This document shows, one piece after another, positions 8,786 to 17,525 of a stretch of 64,000 bases of DNA (its first letter is position 1; every line of letters starts with the position of its first letter). Under the pieces are notes generated by a model. It was not told the DNA's origin. It worked only from the letters and a program-made list of their open reading frames with translations, and searched no databases. Both the position numbers and the translations under genes were made by a program. The DNA lies in assembly GCA_002292405.1 (NCBI GenBank), contig DBBW01000003.1:54886-118885 (forward strand), read 5' to 3'. Origin of the DNA: Flavobacteriales bacterium UBA974. Lineage in GTDB: Bacteria > Bacteroidota > Bacteroidia > Flavobacteriales_D > Sanyastnellaceae.

Positions 8786-11700
8786 ATGCGCTCGATTTAT
8801 ATTTATTTATTTGCTGTGATTACAGTAGGCTCAATTTTTTCTACCAACGCTCAAGGTGTTGTAATTAACGAAGTTGATGCTATTGTAGCTGATCCAAACC
8901 CTCAGTTTATTGAGCTATATGGTGCACCAAATTCAGGGCTTGAAGGTTATTCAATTGCACTTGTAAGATCAATATGGCTTGGCGGGGGCGCTTATGGTGT
9001 TGAGGTTTATTCTGCGATATCTCTTGAAGGAATGCAGTTTGATTCGGAAGGGTTTCTTGCAACTACCGTAGAGTTAGCACTGCCTGTAGGGGCCGTTGCC
9101 ATTTACGAGGCAGACCTTTCAACGATTGTAGTAGGGGAGGAGCCACCAACAGAAGATATCATCGATGCTTTAGTTTATGGCCCTGTCAGTATGGGGCCAT
9201 CTCACCCACAGGTGTCAGGAATATTACAAGCTTTAGTTCCTCCCGGAACAGGGCTTTTATCAGAAAGTGTTGAGGGAAACCCACAAGTACACTCAATGTC
9301 TAGACTTCCAGATGGCGGCGCACCCTTTGACCTAAGTTCATATACAATCCAACCCTCATCTCAAGGAATAACGAATATCCTTGATTGTGCGGGAGGATTT
9401 CTAGAAATCACGAATACTGCAAATGACACCCTTTGTACAGACCAAGGCCCAGCAATTGCAACATTTAATCACATTACAGATGCTCCTACAGCATCCTTAA
9501 CCCTGCTTGTTGTTGACCTTATTGATGAAACCATTTTATCTTCAGCGTCAGGATCAGCGATAAACTTTGAAGGCTTAGGAGATGGGTTGCTTGGTGTAGT
9601 AGCCGTTTCCCATGACTCACCCTTAGACGCAAGTTCTATAGAGGCGGGAATGCCGCTTTCCGGGGTGACTTCCTCTGGGTGTTTTTCTTTGAGCGAACAG
9701 CAGTACGTAATTTTTGTTGAAACATGTGAAATGCCGGCTTGTGATGGAGGAACAATGTTAGACGCAAGCGGATCTGACGAGGTATTAACCTGCTTAACAC
9801 CAGATGGAACGATAGTAGCTTTCGGATATTACTCTGAAGCGGTTGAAGACAATTTTTTATTTGCGATCTGCACAGACGAGGACACGATAATCACAACAAT
9901 TGAGGCTCCGTTTTATGACTTTACAGATCTGGGAGTGAACGATTACCATGTTTGGGGTATCAGCACACAGGGAGATATTAGCCCTGAAACTATAGCGCCT
10001 GGAGCTTTTGTGGGTGGCGTAACAGCTATAGAGTGTGATAGCGTCGGTGCTTCAGCCTTAGTTGTTTCAATATTAGAGTGTGGAGAAGCTGGACTCTGTG
10101 ATGACCTTATTATTTCCGAGTATGTAGAAGGAGATAGTCACAATAAAGCAATAGAACTATTCAACCCTTCTGACGTTGCAATAGACCTCACTACCTATAC
10201 GATGGAGTTATATAACAATGGAGCGACTGAGCCGAATCAAGTATTGAATTTAGCGGGTTCACTACTCCCTGGCGAAACATACGTAATTGGCAACTCACAA
10301 GCGACACCAGCCCTTCAAAACCTAAGCGACATCACCTCTCAGCTTACTTGGTACAACGGAAATGATGCTTTAGTATTAAGTAAAAACGGAGAAGCAATAG
10401 ATATGATGGGAGTTGTAGGACAAGATCCAGGTGAAGCATGGACAGTTTCTTCAGGGGGGTCTATGGCTGAACATACCTTGGTGAGAAAACCCAATGTAGG
10501 ACACGGAACGACTGACTGGGAGGAAGGCCAAACCCAGTGGGATTCATATCCTCAAGACACTTTTGATTTTCTAGGCTCACACCAGGTTACTTGTGGCGGG
10601 CTTGGAACAATGTCTGTGGGGTTTGACGCACCGGAATTGTATGTAAACGAAGGGGGAGGGGTTGTGGTTTCTATTTCACCCATTTACCCAATTGAAGATG
10701 TTGAAGTTGAGTTAAATATTGTAGGAGGAGATGCGATTGCGGGGATTGATTTCCCAGACGTTTTTCCATTAAATTTTAACTTTGATATGGGGCTTTTAAA
10801 TTCCCAATCCTTCAACTTTACCGCCATCGATGAAGAAGACCCAGAGCTTCAGGAGGACGTGCTCATGGCGTTAAGCATCACTTCTGGTGGAGCGATTCTC
10901 GGGATAGACACTTTGGTGATTCATATTTTACCATCAGATCTAGAATATCCAGTTTACGAAATAAATCAAGTTAGAGGGACAAACACTCAAGGAGTTCTTG
11001 ACAGCATAAGCGTGGCGTGTGAGCTTAGAGGTATCGTTCACGGTTGGAATGACTACCCGTCAGGTCTTCAGTTCACACTAATAGACCCGACAAATGGAAT
11101 AAATGTATTCAGTCCAATCAGTGATTTCGGGTACAACGTTGTTGAAGGAGACAGTGTTCGAGTTAGGGGAGTCATAGATCAGTATTTAGGTTTAGCCCAA
11201 ATCAGAATAGACACCCTGCTCTTCGAAGGTTCTGGCTTCCCATCTGACACACCTCAATTGGTATTTGAAATGGACGAGGAGACAGAGTCTAGAATTATTA
11301 CACTAAAATGTACAGAGCTCGTTGATTTGAACGACTGGACGAATACCACGCCAGGATTTGATGTCCGACTTAACTTCGGCTCTCAGGAGATAATAATGAG
11401 AATAGATGCTAACACGGACCTATTTGGCACAACCGCTCCTATTGGCGTTTTTGGAGTAACAGGAATAGGTGGGCAGCGCGACCTAAACGCGCCTTTTGTA
11501 GATGGATATATGATAACGCCACGCGGCCAATTTGATCTAACAGAACCTGTAAATGCAGACTTTATCGTAAACTCACCTTGGGACGGAAATAGTGAACCGC
11601 TCGAAATTTTCAATCTAAGTACTGGAGCCGATGACTACTTGTGGAATATGGGGGACGGAACCACTTACAACGATACAACACCAACGCATAGCTATACAGA

Positions 11701-12043
11701 AGCGGGGACCTTTGTCATTTATTTAACGGCGTTTAGCGAAAATGGAGATTGTAGCTCTCAAACCTCTTTTGAGGTTGTTTCTAACTGGGTTAGAGTTGAA
11801 GAGTTTTCAGGTACGATATTAAACGCATTTCCCAACCCAACCTCAGACAAGCTTATTATTTCATCTAAACACAAGGTTTTGTTCTATCGCATTTACGACG
11901 CCCTAGGGCGTGTTGTAAAAAGCGAAGACGAAATTAACAGCAACACATTTGAGGTTGACGCGAGCTCTTTAAACAATGGTGTTTACTCTATTAGAACTCA
12001 ATCTGAAAGTGGGTTAGGCTTGGTGAAGTTTATTAAAAACTAA
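8786..12043 (+). CDS. Secreted T9SS cargo with lamin-tail, OB-fold and PKD domains
   Basis: A 1085-residue secreted protein. After a Sec signal (ending TNAQG, about residue 24) comes a lamin-tail domain (VVINEVDAIV ... FIELYG), then a Cys-containing middle part. A second lamin-tail domain starts at about 440 (LIISEYVEG, AIELFNPS). A Calx-beta-like stretch follows at about 612-715, then an OB-fold-like segment of the YhcR type (about 724-830: INQVRG..., ELRGIVHG). A PKD domain lies at about 925-1000 (YLWNMGDGTTYNDTTPTHSY). The C-terminus (NAFPNPTSDKLII ... GVYSIRT ... VKFIKN) is a type A T9SS sorting domain. Lamin-tail plus OB-fold is the accessory half of ExeM-type extracellular nucleases. 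It converges on the EEP nuclease gene with a 4-bp overlap. Confidence 0.85.
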   Translation: MRSIYIYLFAVITVGSIFSTNAQGVVINEVDAIVADPNPQFIELYGAPNSGLEGYSIALVRSIWLGGGAYGVEVYSAISLEGMQFDSEGFLATTVELALPVGAVAIYEADLSTIVVGEEPPTEDIIDALVYGPVSMGPSHPQVSGILQALVPPGTGLLSESVEGNPQVHSMSRLPDGGAPFDLSSYTIQPSSQGITNILDCAGGFLEITNTANDTLCTDQGPAIATFNHITDAPTASLTLLVVDLIDETILSSASGSAINFEGLGDGLLGVVAVSHDSPLDASSIEAGMPLSGVTSSGCFSLSEQQYVIFVETCEMPACDGGTMLDASGSDEVLTCLTPDGTIVAFGYYSEAVEDNFLFAICTDEDTIITTIEAPFYDFTDLGVNDYHVWGISTQGDISPETIAPGAFVGGVTAIECDSVGASALVVSILECGEAGLCDDLIISEYVEGDSHNKAIELFNPSDVAIDLTTYTMELYNNGATEPNQVLNLAGSLLPGETYVIGNSQATPALQNLSDITSQLTWYNGNDALVLSKNGEAIDMMGVVGQDPGEAWTVSSGGSMAEHTLVRKPNVGHGTTDWEEGQTQWDSYPQDTFDFLGSHQVTCGGLGTMSVGFDAPELYVNEGGGVVVSISPIYPIEDVEVELNIVGGDAIAGIDFPDVFPLNFNFDMGLLNSQSFNFTAIDEEDPELQEDVLMALSITSGGAILGIDTLVIHILPSDLEYPVYEINQVRGTNTQGVLDSISVACELRGIVHGWNDYPSGLQFTLIDPTNGINVFSPISDFGYNVVEGDSVRVRGVIDQYLGLAQIRIDTLLFEGSGFPSDTPQLVFEMDEETESRIITLKCTELVDLNDWTNTTPGFDVRLNFGSQEIIMRIDANTDLFGTTAPIGVFGVTGIGGQRDLNAPFVDGYMITPRGQFDLTEPVNADFIVNSPWDGNSEPLEIFNLSTGADDYLWNMGDGTTYNDTTPTHSYTEAGTFVIYLTAFSENGDCSSQTSFEVVSNWVRVEEFSGTILNAFPNPTSDKLIISSKHKVLFYRIYDALGRVVKSEDEINSNTFEVDASSLNNGVYSIRTQSESGLGLVKFIKN

Positions 12044-13872
12044 GAACAAACATCACCAAAAGCAGATAAAACCAACAATAGATCTCCTATTGTAATAGAT
12101 CCGTCATTGTTTGTGTCACCACTACAGGTTGCACCGATTTCGCCACTGTCTAATAAATCCTCAGCGTCACTCAGACCATTTTCGTTTGTATCAGAATGAA
12201 GCGGGTCTGTGATAAATAGCGAAAGCTCAATTCCGTCTGTAAGCCCATCTCCATCAGTATCTTGAATTAATGGATCTGTGATGGTGATAAGGATCTCAAT
12301 CTCATCAGAAAGGCCGTCAAGATCAGAGTCAGAACAGGCATCACCAAGGCCGTCGAAGTTGAAGTCTGACTGATCTACATTTGATAAACCTGGGCAGTTG
12401 TCAACGGCATCGAAGACCCCATCCCCATCAGTATCTGTTTGAGAAATTCCACCAACTAAAGCAAGGTCAGCCACGACCATGAAGTGGTCGGAAGCATCCT
12501 CAGCATCGTATAATTCAAGGTTATACTGAGCCAAACGAGCGGGCGGTAGGTCGGAGGTTTGGAGAGAATATGCACGAAGGACTTCGATTACAGCGTCAGA
12601 AATAATAATATAATCCAATTTTCCTGGCATATATGACCCAGAATCATTCCTCCAAGTATAATCCATAGCCCTATCGGTCAAGCGAGCAACAATTTGGGTG
12701 AGGTCGGAGGAGTCCCAATCGGGAAAAAAATCATCTCCATGCAGATTGTTATTATAAATATCACCCGTTTCGAGGGTGTTTATGGGTCCAGAAAGCCCAA
12801 CCATATTCAAATCCCCTCCGTAAATAATTGGAGAACCCTCAGGAAGATCTAAGACCCCACCCGGCTCTATAGCATCACGTAGAAAAGACATATAATCATC
12901 AGCCTGCTCCTGTCTTTGGGCATCTCCGTCACAACATTTAAGATGGGAACAAGTAAATAAGGTAGGTACGCCCCAAACACTTTCAGTGTTTATTAAAGCT
13001 GGCATTTGTCGATTTATTGTTGGGAAGATGGAGGTGATTGGAAAGCGGCTTGCAATCATTAAATCCCAATCGTCTATTTCTACAAACCAACTCGCGCCAT
13101 TTTCTAAAGGAAGCCACATATCGAGTAAGTCAGCTACAAATGAAGGGGTGTAATCCTCAACCTCGGAAAATCCAATGATATCGGGGTTTGTGGCATCTAA
13201 AATTCTATTATAAGAATCATAAACACTCGTGTTGTCCAACTCTCGTTTCACGTTCCAAAAAGCAACTCTAATTTCGGTATTTTCCGCTCTTTCTAAAGGC
13301 GTAGGAGCGATGGAATAGCTGAAATCAGTAAGGACATGAACCTCTCCTCCTTGAGGAATACTAGATGAAGTATCCCCCTCATACCAAAGAAATTTAAGTG
13401 CGCCATCGTTCAGGTTTACGAGAGACCGGTCTATGGCAATTTCAAACTCAAAGGCGCTATATACCGGAGCCACATGTACGCCAACGCTATTTATTCCCGG
13501 TCCAGAAGACGTTCCGCTGCTAGAAAACATTGTGACCGATCTAGAAGGAAAATTAACTACCATTTCAGCCCCCAAACCCAGATTTAAATAATTACTCCCT
13601 GTAGCAATATCGTTGTCGAAATCGATTACAAGCCTAATAGAATTAGGAAGGGTGTTTTCATCTAAAGCAACTTCGTTTGTAGTCCGGATATAAAAATACA
13701 CCCAATCGACATCATGTGTAATTGCGGTCTTATTAATATTTCCAACAGCATCGTCAGACCAAGACGGCACCATTTCCCAATCCTCGAAATGATTGTCTAG
13801 AGTAATTGTTGTTTGGGCTGAAAAAGAGGAAACGTAAAGGCAAAATAAAACGGTATTTAAAATAAATTTCAT
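12040..13872 (-). CDS. Secreted EEP-family nuclease/phosphatase with TSP3 repeats and dockerin-like C-terminus
   Basis: A 610-residue secreted protein with signal peptide (ending FSAQT). Residues about 22-190 resemble a CBM9/DOMON-like sandwich (LDNHFEDWEMVPSW). An endonuclease/exonuclease/phosphatase domain follows at about 200-475 with the catalytic set visible: AFWNVKR, GFSEVED, SHLKCC, YGGDLNMVG, GKLDYIII and SDHFMVVAD. Calcium-binding thrombospondin-type-3 repeats (DTDGDGVFDAVDNCPG, DSDLDGLSDE, DTDGDGLTDG) fill about 485-580. The last 27 residues (GDTNNDGSITIGDLLLVLSAFG, ending Cys-Ser) resemble one dockerin repeat, and no T9SS sorting domain is present. Likely an extracellular DNase or phosphodiesterase. 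It starts 4 nt after hemW and is convergent with the lamin-tail protein. Confidence 0.85.
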   Translation of the reverse strand: MKFILNTVLFCLYVSSFSAQTTITLDNHFEDWEMVPSWSDDAVGNINKTAITHDVDWVYFYIRTTNEVALDENTLPNSIRLVIDFDNDIATGSNYLNLGLGAEMVVNFPSRSVTMFSSSGTSSGPGINSVGVHVAPVYSAFEFEIAIDRSLVNLNDGALKFLWYEGDTSSSIPQGGEVHVLTDFSYSIAPTPLERAENTEIRVAFWNVKRELDNTSVYDSYNRILDATNPDIIGFSEVEDYTPSFVADLLDMWLPLENGASWFVEIDDWDLMIASRFPITSIFPTINRQMPALINTESVWGVPTLFTCSHLKCCDGDAQRQEQADDYMSFLRDAIEPGGVLDLPEGSPIIYGGDLNMVGLSGPINTLETGDIYNNNLHGDDFFPDWDSSDLTQIVARLTDRAMDYTWRNDSGSYMPGKLDYIIISDAVIEVLRAYSLQTSDLPPARLAQYNLELYDAEDASDHFMVVADLALVGGISQTDTDGDGVFDAVDNCPGLSNVDQSDFNFDGLGDACSDSDLDGLSDEIEILITITDPLIQDTDGDGLTDGIELSLFITDPLHSDTNENGLSDAEDLLDSGEIGATCSGDTNNDGSITIGDLLLVLSAFGDVCS

Positions 13873-13876
13873 CCTA

Positions 13877-15031
13877 CTAAGTTACGAAAAAATCAGACGA
13901 GATAGAATCGCCAATAAGCCACATTTTTTCAGGAATACGGTAATATTCCCCAGATTTACAAGCGGTTTTTATTAACCCTCCAGAGCCGGTCCACCTCTTC
14001 CAAGCTTCATGATTAACCACAGCGGGATTTACACCCCACCGCCTCTCTAACTCGACGAAGCTCACCCCCATGTCCGTCCGTAATCCAGTCATCAGAGACT
14101 CGTTACACCTGTCAAGTAGGTTAAGTTTTTCCGAAGAGTCTGGAAGCAATCCTCTCCCCACTTTAGAAATATATTTAAGATTGTTAGAAATCACCGCGTA
14201 CCGAATATTGTCACGAAAACCATGTGCCCCAGGGCCAAATCCGATATACGGATCGCCAGACCAGTACCCCGAGTTATGTACTGCACGACATTGTTCTCCA
14301 AGCGCCCAATTCGAAACCTCGTAATGTTTGAACCCTGCTTTTTTTGCTGCTGAACAGAGGTATTCGTAATCAGCCTCTATTTTTTTATCAGGAGTATTTT
14401 TTTCAACGCCCTCTGAGACTCTGTGCCCCAAGACGGTTTTGGGCTCAATTGTGAGGGCATAACAACTGATGTGATTTATAGGAAGATTCAGCGCCCTATC
14501 AACAGTTTCCTTCCACTCTTTGTCACTTTGTAGCAGACCGTAGATGAGATCTATGGAGATTTTATTAAACCCCATTTTATGAGCAAGTTCCACGGCTTTT
14601 ACAGCCTCAGTCCCGCTGTGCTTTCTATTCATCCACTCTAATTGAGAGTCTTCAAAAGATTGAACCCCTATACTGAGTCTGTCAAACCCAGCATCCAACC
14701 AACCTTGAAGGGCGATTTCAGTTACATCTTCAGGGTTTACCTCTATCGTGGCCTCTTTAAAAGCAGTCAGACTTTCAGGTAAAAATTCAACCTTTATTGC
14801 GTCTGTGATTCTTTTAAGGTCCTTCGATGGCAAAACAGACGGAGTCCCACCTCCGAAATACAGGGTGTTAAATTCAGAATCATCCCAAACCCCACTTTTT
14901 TTCCTTAACCCCACTTCTTTCAAAAGAGCATTTACAAACTCTCCCGTTCTCTGCAACGAAGTTGAGAAATGGAAATCACAATAGTGACATGCCGTGCGAC
15001 AAAAGGGTATGTGGACATAGATTCCTGGCAT
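13877..15031 (-). CDS. hemW: Radical SAM protein HemW (heme chaperone, HemN-like)
   Basis: A 384-residue radical SAM enzyme. The cluster motif CRTACHYCDFHF (CxxxCxxC) sits at the N-terminus, and the HemW-style start MPGIYVHIPFC is exact. SAM-binding GGGTPS and the HemN-type segments RLSIGVQSF and ISCYALTIEP follow, then GFGPGAHGF. Members of this group were long annotated as oxygen-independent coproporphyrinogen III oxidase. HemW lacks the extra N-terminal part of HemN and acts as a heme-binding chaperone inserting heme into respiratory enzymes. It is divergent from the biotin-carrier gene with only 38 bp between, and probably cotranscribed with the downstream EEP nuclease gene (4-nt gap). 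Confidence 0.93.
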   Translation of the reverse strand: MPGIYVHIPFCRTACHYCDFHFSTSLQRTGEFVNALLKEVGLRKKSGVWDDSEFNTLYFGGGTPSVLPSKDLKRITDAIKVEFLPESLTAFKEATIEVNPEDVTEIALQGWLDAGFDRLSIGVQSFEDSQLEWMNRKHSGTEAVKAVELAHKMGFNKISIDLIYGLLQSDKEWKETVDRALNLPINHISCYALTIEPKTVLGHRVSEGVEKNTPDKKIEADYEYLCSAAKKAGFKHYEVSNWALGEQCRAVHNSGYWSGDPYIGFGPGAHGFRDNIRYAVISNNLKYISKVGRGLLPDSSEKLNLLDRCNESLMTGLRTDMGVSFVELERRWGVNPAVVNHEAWKRWTGSGGLIKTACKSGEYYRIPEKMWLIGDSISSDFFVT

Positions 15032-15069
15032 GCACGCAAGGTCGGGGCTAACTGCTTTATCTTCGCATT

Positions 15070-15549
15070 ATGGCTAAGGAAATTCGTTTTGAGGAAAGAA
15101 TCATCGCAGTAGATTCCGAAAACCCAACGCTCGGTGAGTGGACTAGAACATCAAAAGGTTGTTTCAGAGTATTAATCGATGGTAAGTCGCTTAACGTTGA
15201 AGCAATAGAAGGGCCAGATGAAAGTGGCGCTATGACAGTCAAAATTGGCGGAGTGTTAAGAGAGGTTACCGTTCTTGATGAGCGCGCCCTACTCTTAGAT
15301 AAAATGGGAATGAACACAAGTGATTCAGGGGCCGACTTACAACTTTGCGCACCTATGCCAGGTAAGGTTCTAAGTGTTTTAGTTAAGGCGGGTCAGGATG
15401 TTAAGGTGGGCGACTCATTACTTATTCTAGAAGCGATGAAGATGGAAAATGTCATTAAATCAGCGGTGGACGGCACAATTGAAGATGTCAATGCAAAAGC
15501 TGGATTGGCTGTTGAAAAGGGTGAGTTACTTGTTGCTTTTAAGGGGTAA
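15070..15549 (+). CDS. Biotin/lipoyl-domain carrier protein (acyl-CoA carboxylase BCCP-like)
   Basis: A 159-residue biotin carboxyl carrier protein. The C-terminal half is a biotinyl domain with the canonical attachment motif EAMKMEN (biotinyl Lys at the central position) and PMPGKVLSVLVKAGQ upstream. The N-terminal 80 residues form a small beta-rich region common in carriers of propionyl-/methylcrotonyl-CoA or pyruvate/oxaloacetate carboxylases. The matching biotin carboxylase and carboxyltransferase genes are not adjacent, so the enzyme it serves is not shown here. A near-consensus -7 box (TATCTTCG) lies about 18 nt upstream of the ATG. It is divergent from hemW. Confidence 0.88.
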   Translation: MAKEIRFEERIIAVDSENPTLGEWTRTSKGCFRVLIDGKSLNVEAIEGPDESGAMTVKIGGVLREVTVLDERALLLDKMGMNTSDSGADLQLCAPMPGKVLSVLVKAGQDVKVGDSLLILEAMKMENVIKSAVDGTIEDVNAKAGLAVEKGELLVAFKG

Positions 15550-15570
15550 ATGATTCCTTAACTTTCGGCT

Positions 15571-16581
15571 ATGCTAAATAAGCAAATGAAATCGTTGAGG
15601 AGTATGTCTAAACTTTTTACTATCGCAATTTTTATTGTGTTTTTACATGGCGGTACTTCTGCCCAAACCTGTGACAATCCCACCCCCCTTTGTGGTGAAG
15701 TGGAAACACAGACTACAGAGTTTTCTCTTTCAAGTTTTATAGGGGAGACGATAGATTCTTGTCTTACAGGGGATCAGGTTTCAGTGCTGAAATTCCATAC
15801 TACATATCTTAATTCAGACGAGGGGGTTGATGTTTCTCTTTCGGGATTAGAGTGCTCAGACATAGAGCTGAATATGATAGTTGTAGAGTTTTCTTTACTA
15901 GAACCGTGTAATTCCTCCCTGTACACAGCGGTGTCGGAATGTGTTACAACAACACAGGAGGTTACTTTCACAACGGAGTCTCTTTACACGAATACAGACT
16001 ATCTTATTTTAATATCATACACCACTGGAATTATAGAGCTTCCGTGTAGTTTTAACATAGAGGTTTCAGGAGAGCCGTTGAGCATAGAGGCCTGCTGTCC
16101 AACAAACATCCAGTACCTTGAATCAGTAGATTTGGAGGTGTTGGGAGGAGATGGAGGGTTGGGATATATTTGGTCTCCGGAAGAATATGTAGACAACCCA
16201 TCTTCATACTCCGTAACAGCAACACCACCCTCAACAACCTTATTTGATGTAACGGGATTCGTGGAACAATGCGAGTATTCAGACCAGGTTTTAATCGTCG
16301 TGGGAACAGATGTAGATGTGCCTAACGCCTTCTCGCCTAACGGAGATAACTATAACGACTTCTGGAAAATCACAGGGCTACCTTCATACACCAGGTCGCT
16401 AATTACGTTATACGACAGGTGGGGTCAAGAGGTGTTTAGGAGCATTGGATATCCCATCGCCTGGGATGGGAAGATGGGAGGGAAGGATGTTCCGACAGGA
16501 ACGTATTATTATGTGATAGAGTTAAACGAACCTGGAGTGGATCTCGATCCTATTGTAGGAAATGTAGCGGTCATACGATGA
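15571..16581 (+). CDS. T9SS type B (gliding-associated CTD) cargo protein
   Basis: A 336-residue secreted protein. A signal peptide ends near TSAQT; in-frame ATGs at 15586 and 15604 are alternative starts, and MSKLFTI gives the most typical signal. The mature part is Cys-rich with a beta-sandwich look and no catalytic motif. The last 80 residues (PNAFSPNGDNYND, ITLYDRWGQEVF, GTYYYVIEL, VGNVAVIR) are a textbook type B sorting domain of the gliding-motility-associated class. Such cargo needs a cognate PorP/SprF-type protein for surface display. The stop codon overlaps the start of exactly such a gene (ATGA), implying translational coupling. Function of the surface-exposed part is unknown. Confidence 0.87.
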   Translation: MLNKQMKSLRSMSKLFTIAIFIVFLHGGTSAQTCDNPTPLCGEVETQTTEFSLSSFIGETIDSCLTGDQVSVLKFHTTYLNSDEGVDVSLSGLECSDIELNMIVVEFSLLEPCNSSLYTAVSECVTTTQEVTFTTESLYTNTDYLILISYTTGIIELPCSFNIEVSGEPLSIEACCPTNIQYLESVDLEVLGGDGGLGYIWSPEEYVDNPSSYSVTATPPSTTLFDVTGFVEQCEYSDQVLIVVGTDVDVPNAFSPNGDNYNDFWKITGLPSYTRSLITLYDRWGQEVFRSIGYPIAWDGKMGGKDVPTGTYYYVIELNEPGVDLDPIVGNVAVIR

Positions 16582-17519
16582 AGTATATTCAAATTTATAT
16601 ATTATCTATAATTTCGAGCTTTGCTTGTTTTACAGTAGTTACAGCTCAACAATTGCCCGTTCGTTCAAACTACTTGATGAGCCCTTTTCAGGATCATGTG
16701 GCTTCTGCTGGGAATAAACCCTGCCTGGACATGAGGCTAGGTTTTCGCAATCAGTGGGTCGGGTTTGAAGGAGCGCCTTCGTATTCTTTTGCAAGTTTAT
16801 CAGGAAGAATATCTGAGACAAACCAAAGCGTCCATGGCGTGGGGGGCAGGATAGAAACGGATGAGGCCGGCCCTTGGGGTACGACCTCCTTTTCTTTAGC
16901 GTATGCCTATAAATTAAAGATGACGAATGGGGGCTGGCTTAGCTCAGGACTATCTGTGGGGGTTGTTCAGCACAGATTAAATATAGGTAGTTTAAACTTC
17001 CCTGATTTTGAAGCGGCTTATGACCCTGCAGTTTCATCCTCTTCACAGTTCCTTTTCCCAACTATAGACGCTGGGGTTTGGTACGAAGATGAGCATAGTT
17101 TTATAGGAATTACAATGATTAACGCTACCGCAGCGGAGCTTTCAGAAATGACACTTAGCTCTCGAACCTCACGCCACGTAGTAGCTACTGCAGGAAGTTC
17201 TTTCGATTTAGATGGGCGTTTTATGTTTAAACCCTCAGCACAAATGCGCATGGCGTCAGGGCTGCCCGCTTCTTTAGATGTTACTGCACTACTTTCCTAC
17301 GAAGACCAGTTTTCGATTGGAGCAGGATATAGAAACCAATCAGCCCTTATTGCACACCTACAGATTGCTTTAATGGACTATATCACATTAGGATATACAT
17401 ACGATTTTGGGATATCCGAGATTAGAACAGCTGCTGCCAGTTCACACGAAGTAATCATAGCCCTCAGCTCATGTGATATACGCTCTAAGCGTGCCCAACA
17501 CTGTTCTGCCTACGATTAA
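16578..17519 (+). CDS. PorP/SprF-family T9SS outer-membrane protein
   Basis: A 313-residue outer-membrane beta-barrel of the PorP/SprF family. Signal peptide ends TAQQ. The conserved opening is visible: LPVRSNYLMSPF, then NQWVGFEGAPSYSF (a family hallmark) and the repeated GGRIETDEAGPWG strand-turn pattern. The family docks type B cargo proteins to the cell surface after T9SS export. It overlaps the upstream cargo gene by 4 bp and is followed after 6 nt by a histidine kinase gene. The genetic pairing makes it the likely dedicated partner of that cargo. Confidence 0.9.
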   Translation: MKYIQIYILSIISSFACFTVVTAQQLPVRSNYLMSPFQDHVASAGNKPCLDMRLGFRNQWVGFEGAPSYSFASLSGRISETNQSVHGVGGRIETDEAGPWGTTSFSLAYAYKLKMTNGGWLSSGLSVGVVQHRLNIGSLNFPDFEAAYDPAVSSSSQFLFPTIDAGVWYEDEHSFIGITMINATAAELSEMTLSSRTSRHVVATAGSSFDLDGRFMFKPSAQMRMASGLPASLDVTALLSYEDQFSIGAGYRNQSALIAHLQIALMDYITLGYTYDFGISEIRTAAASSHEVIIALSSCDIRSKRAQHCSAYD

Positions 17520-17525
17520 TACGAG

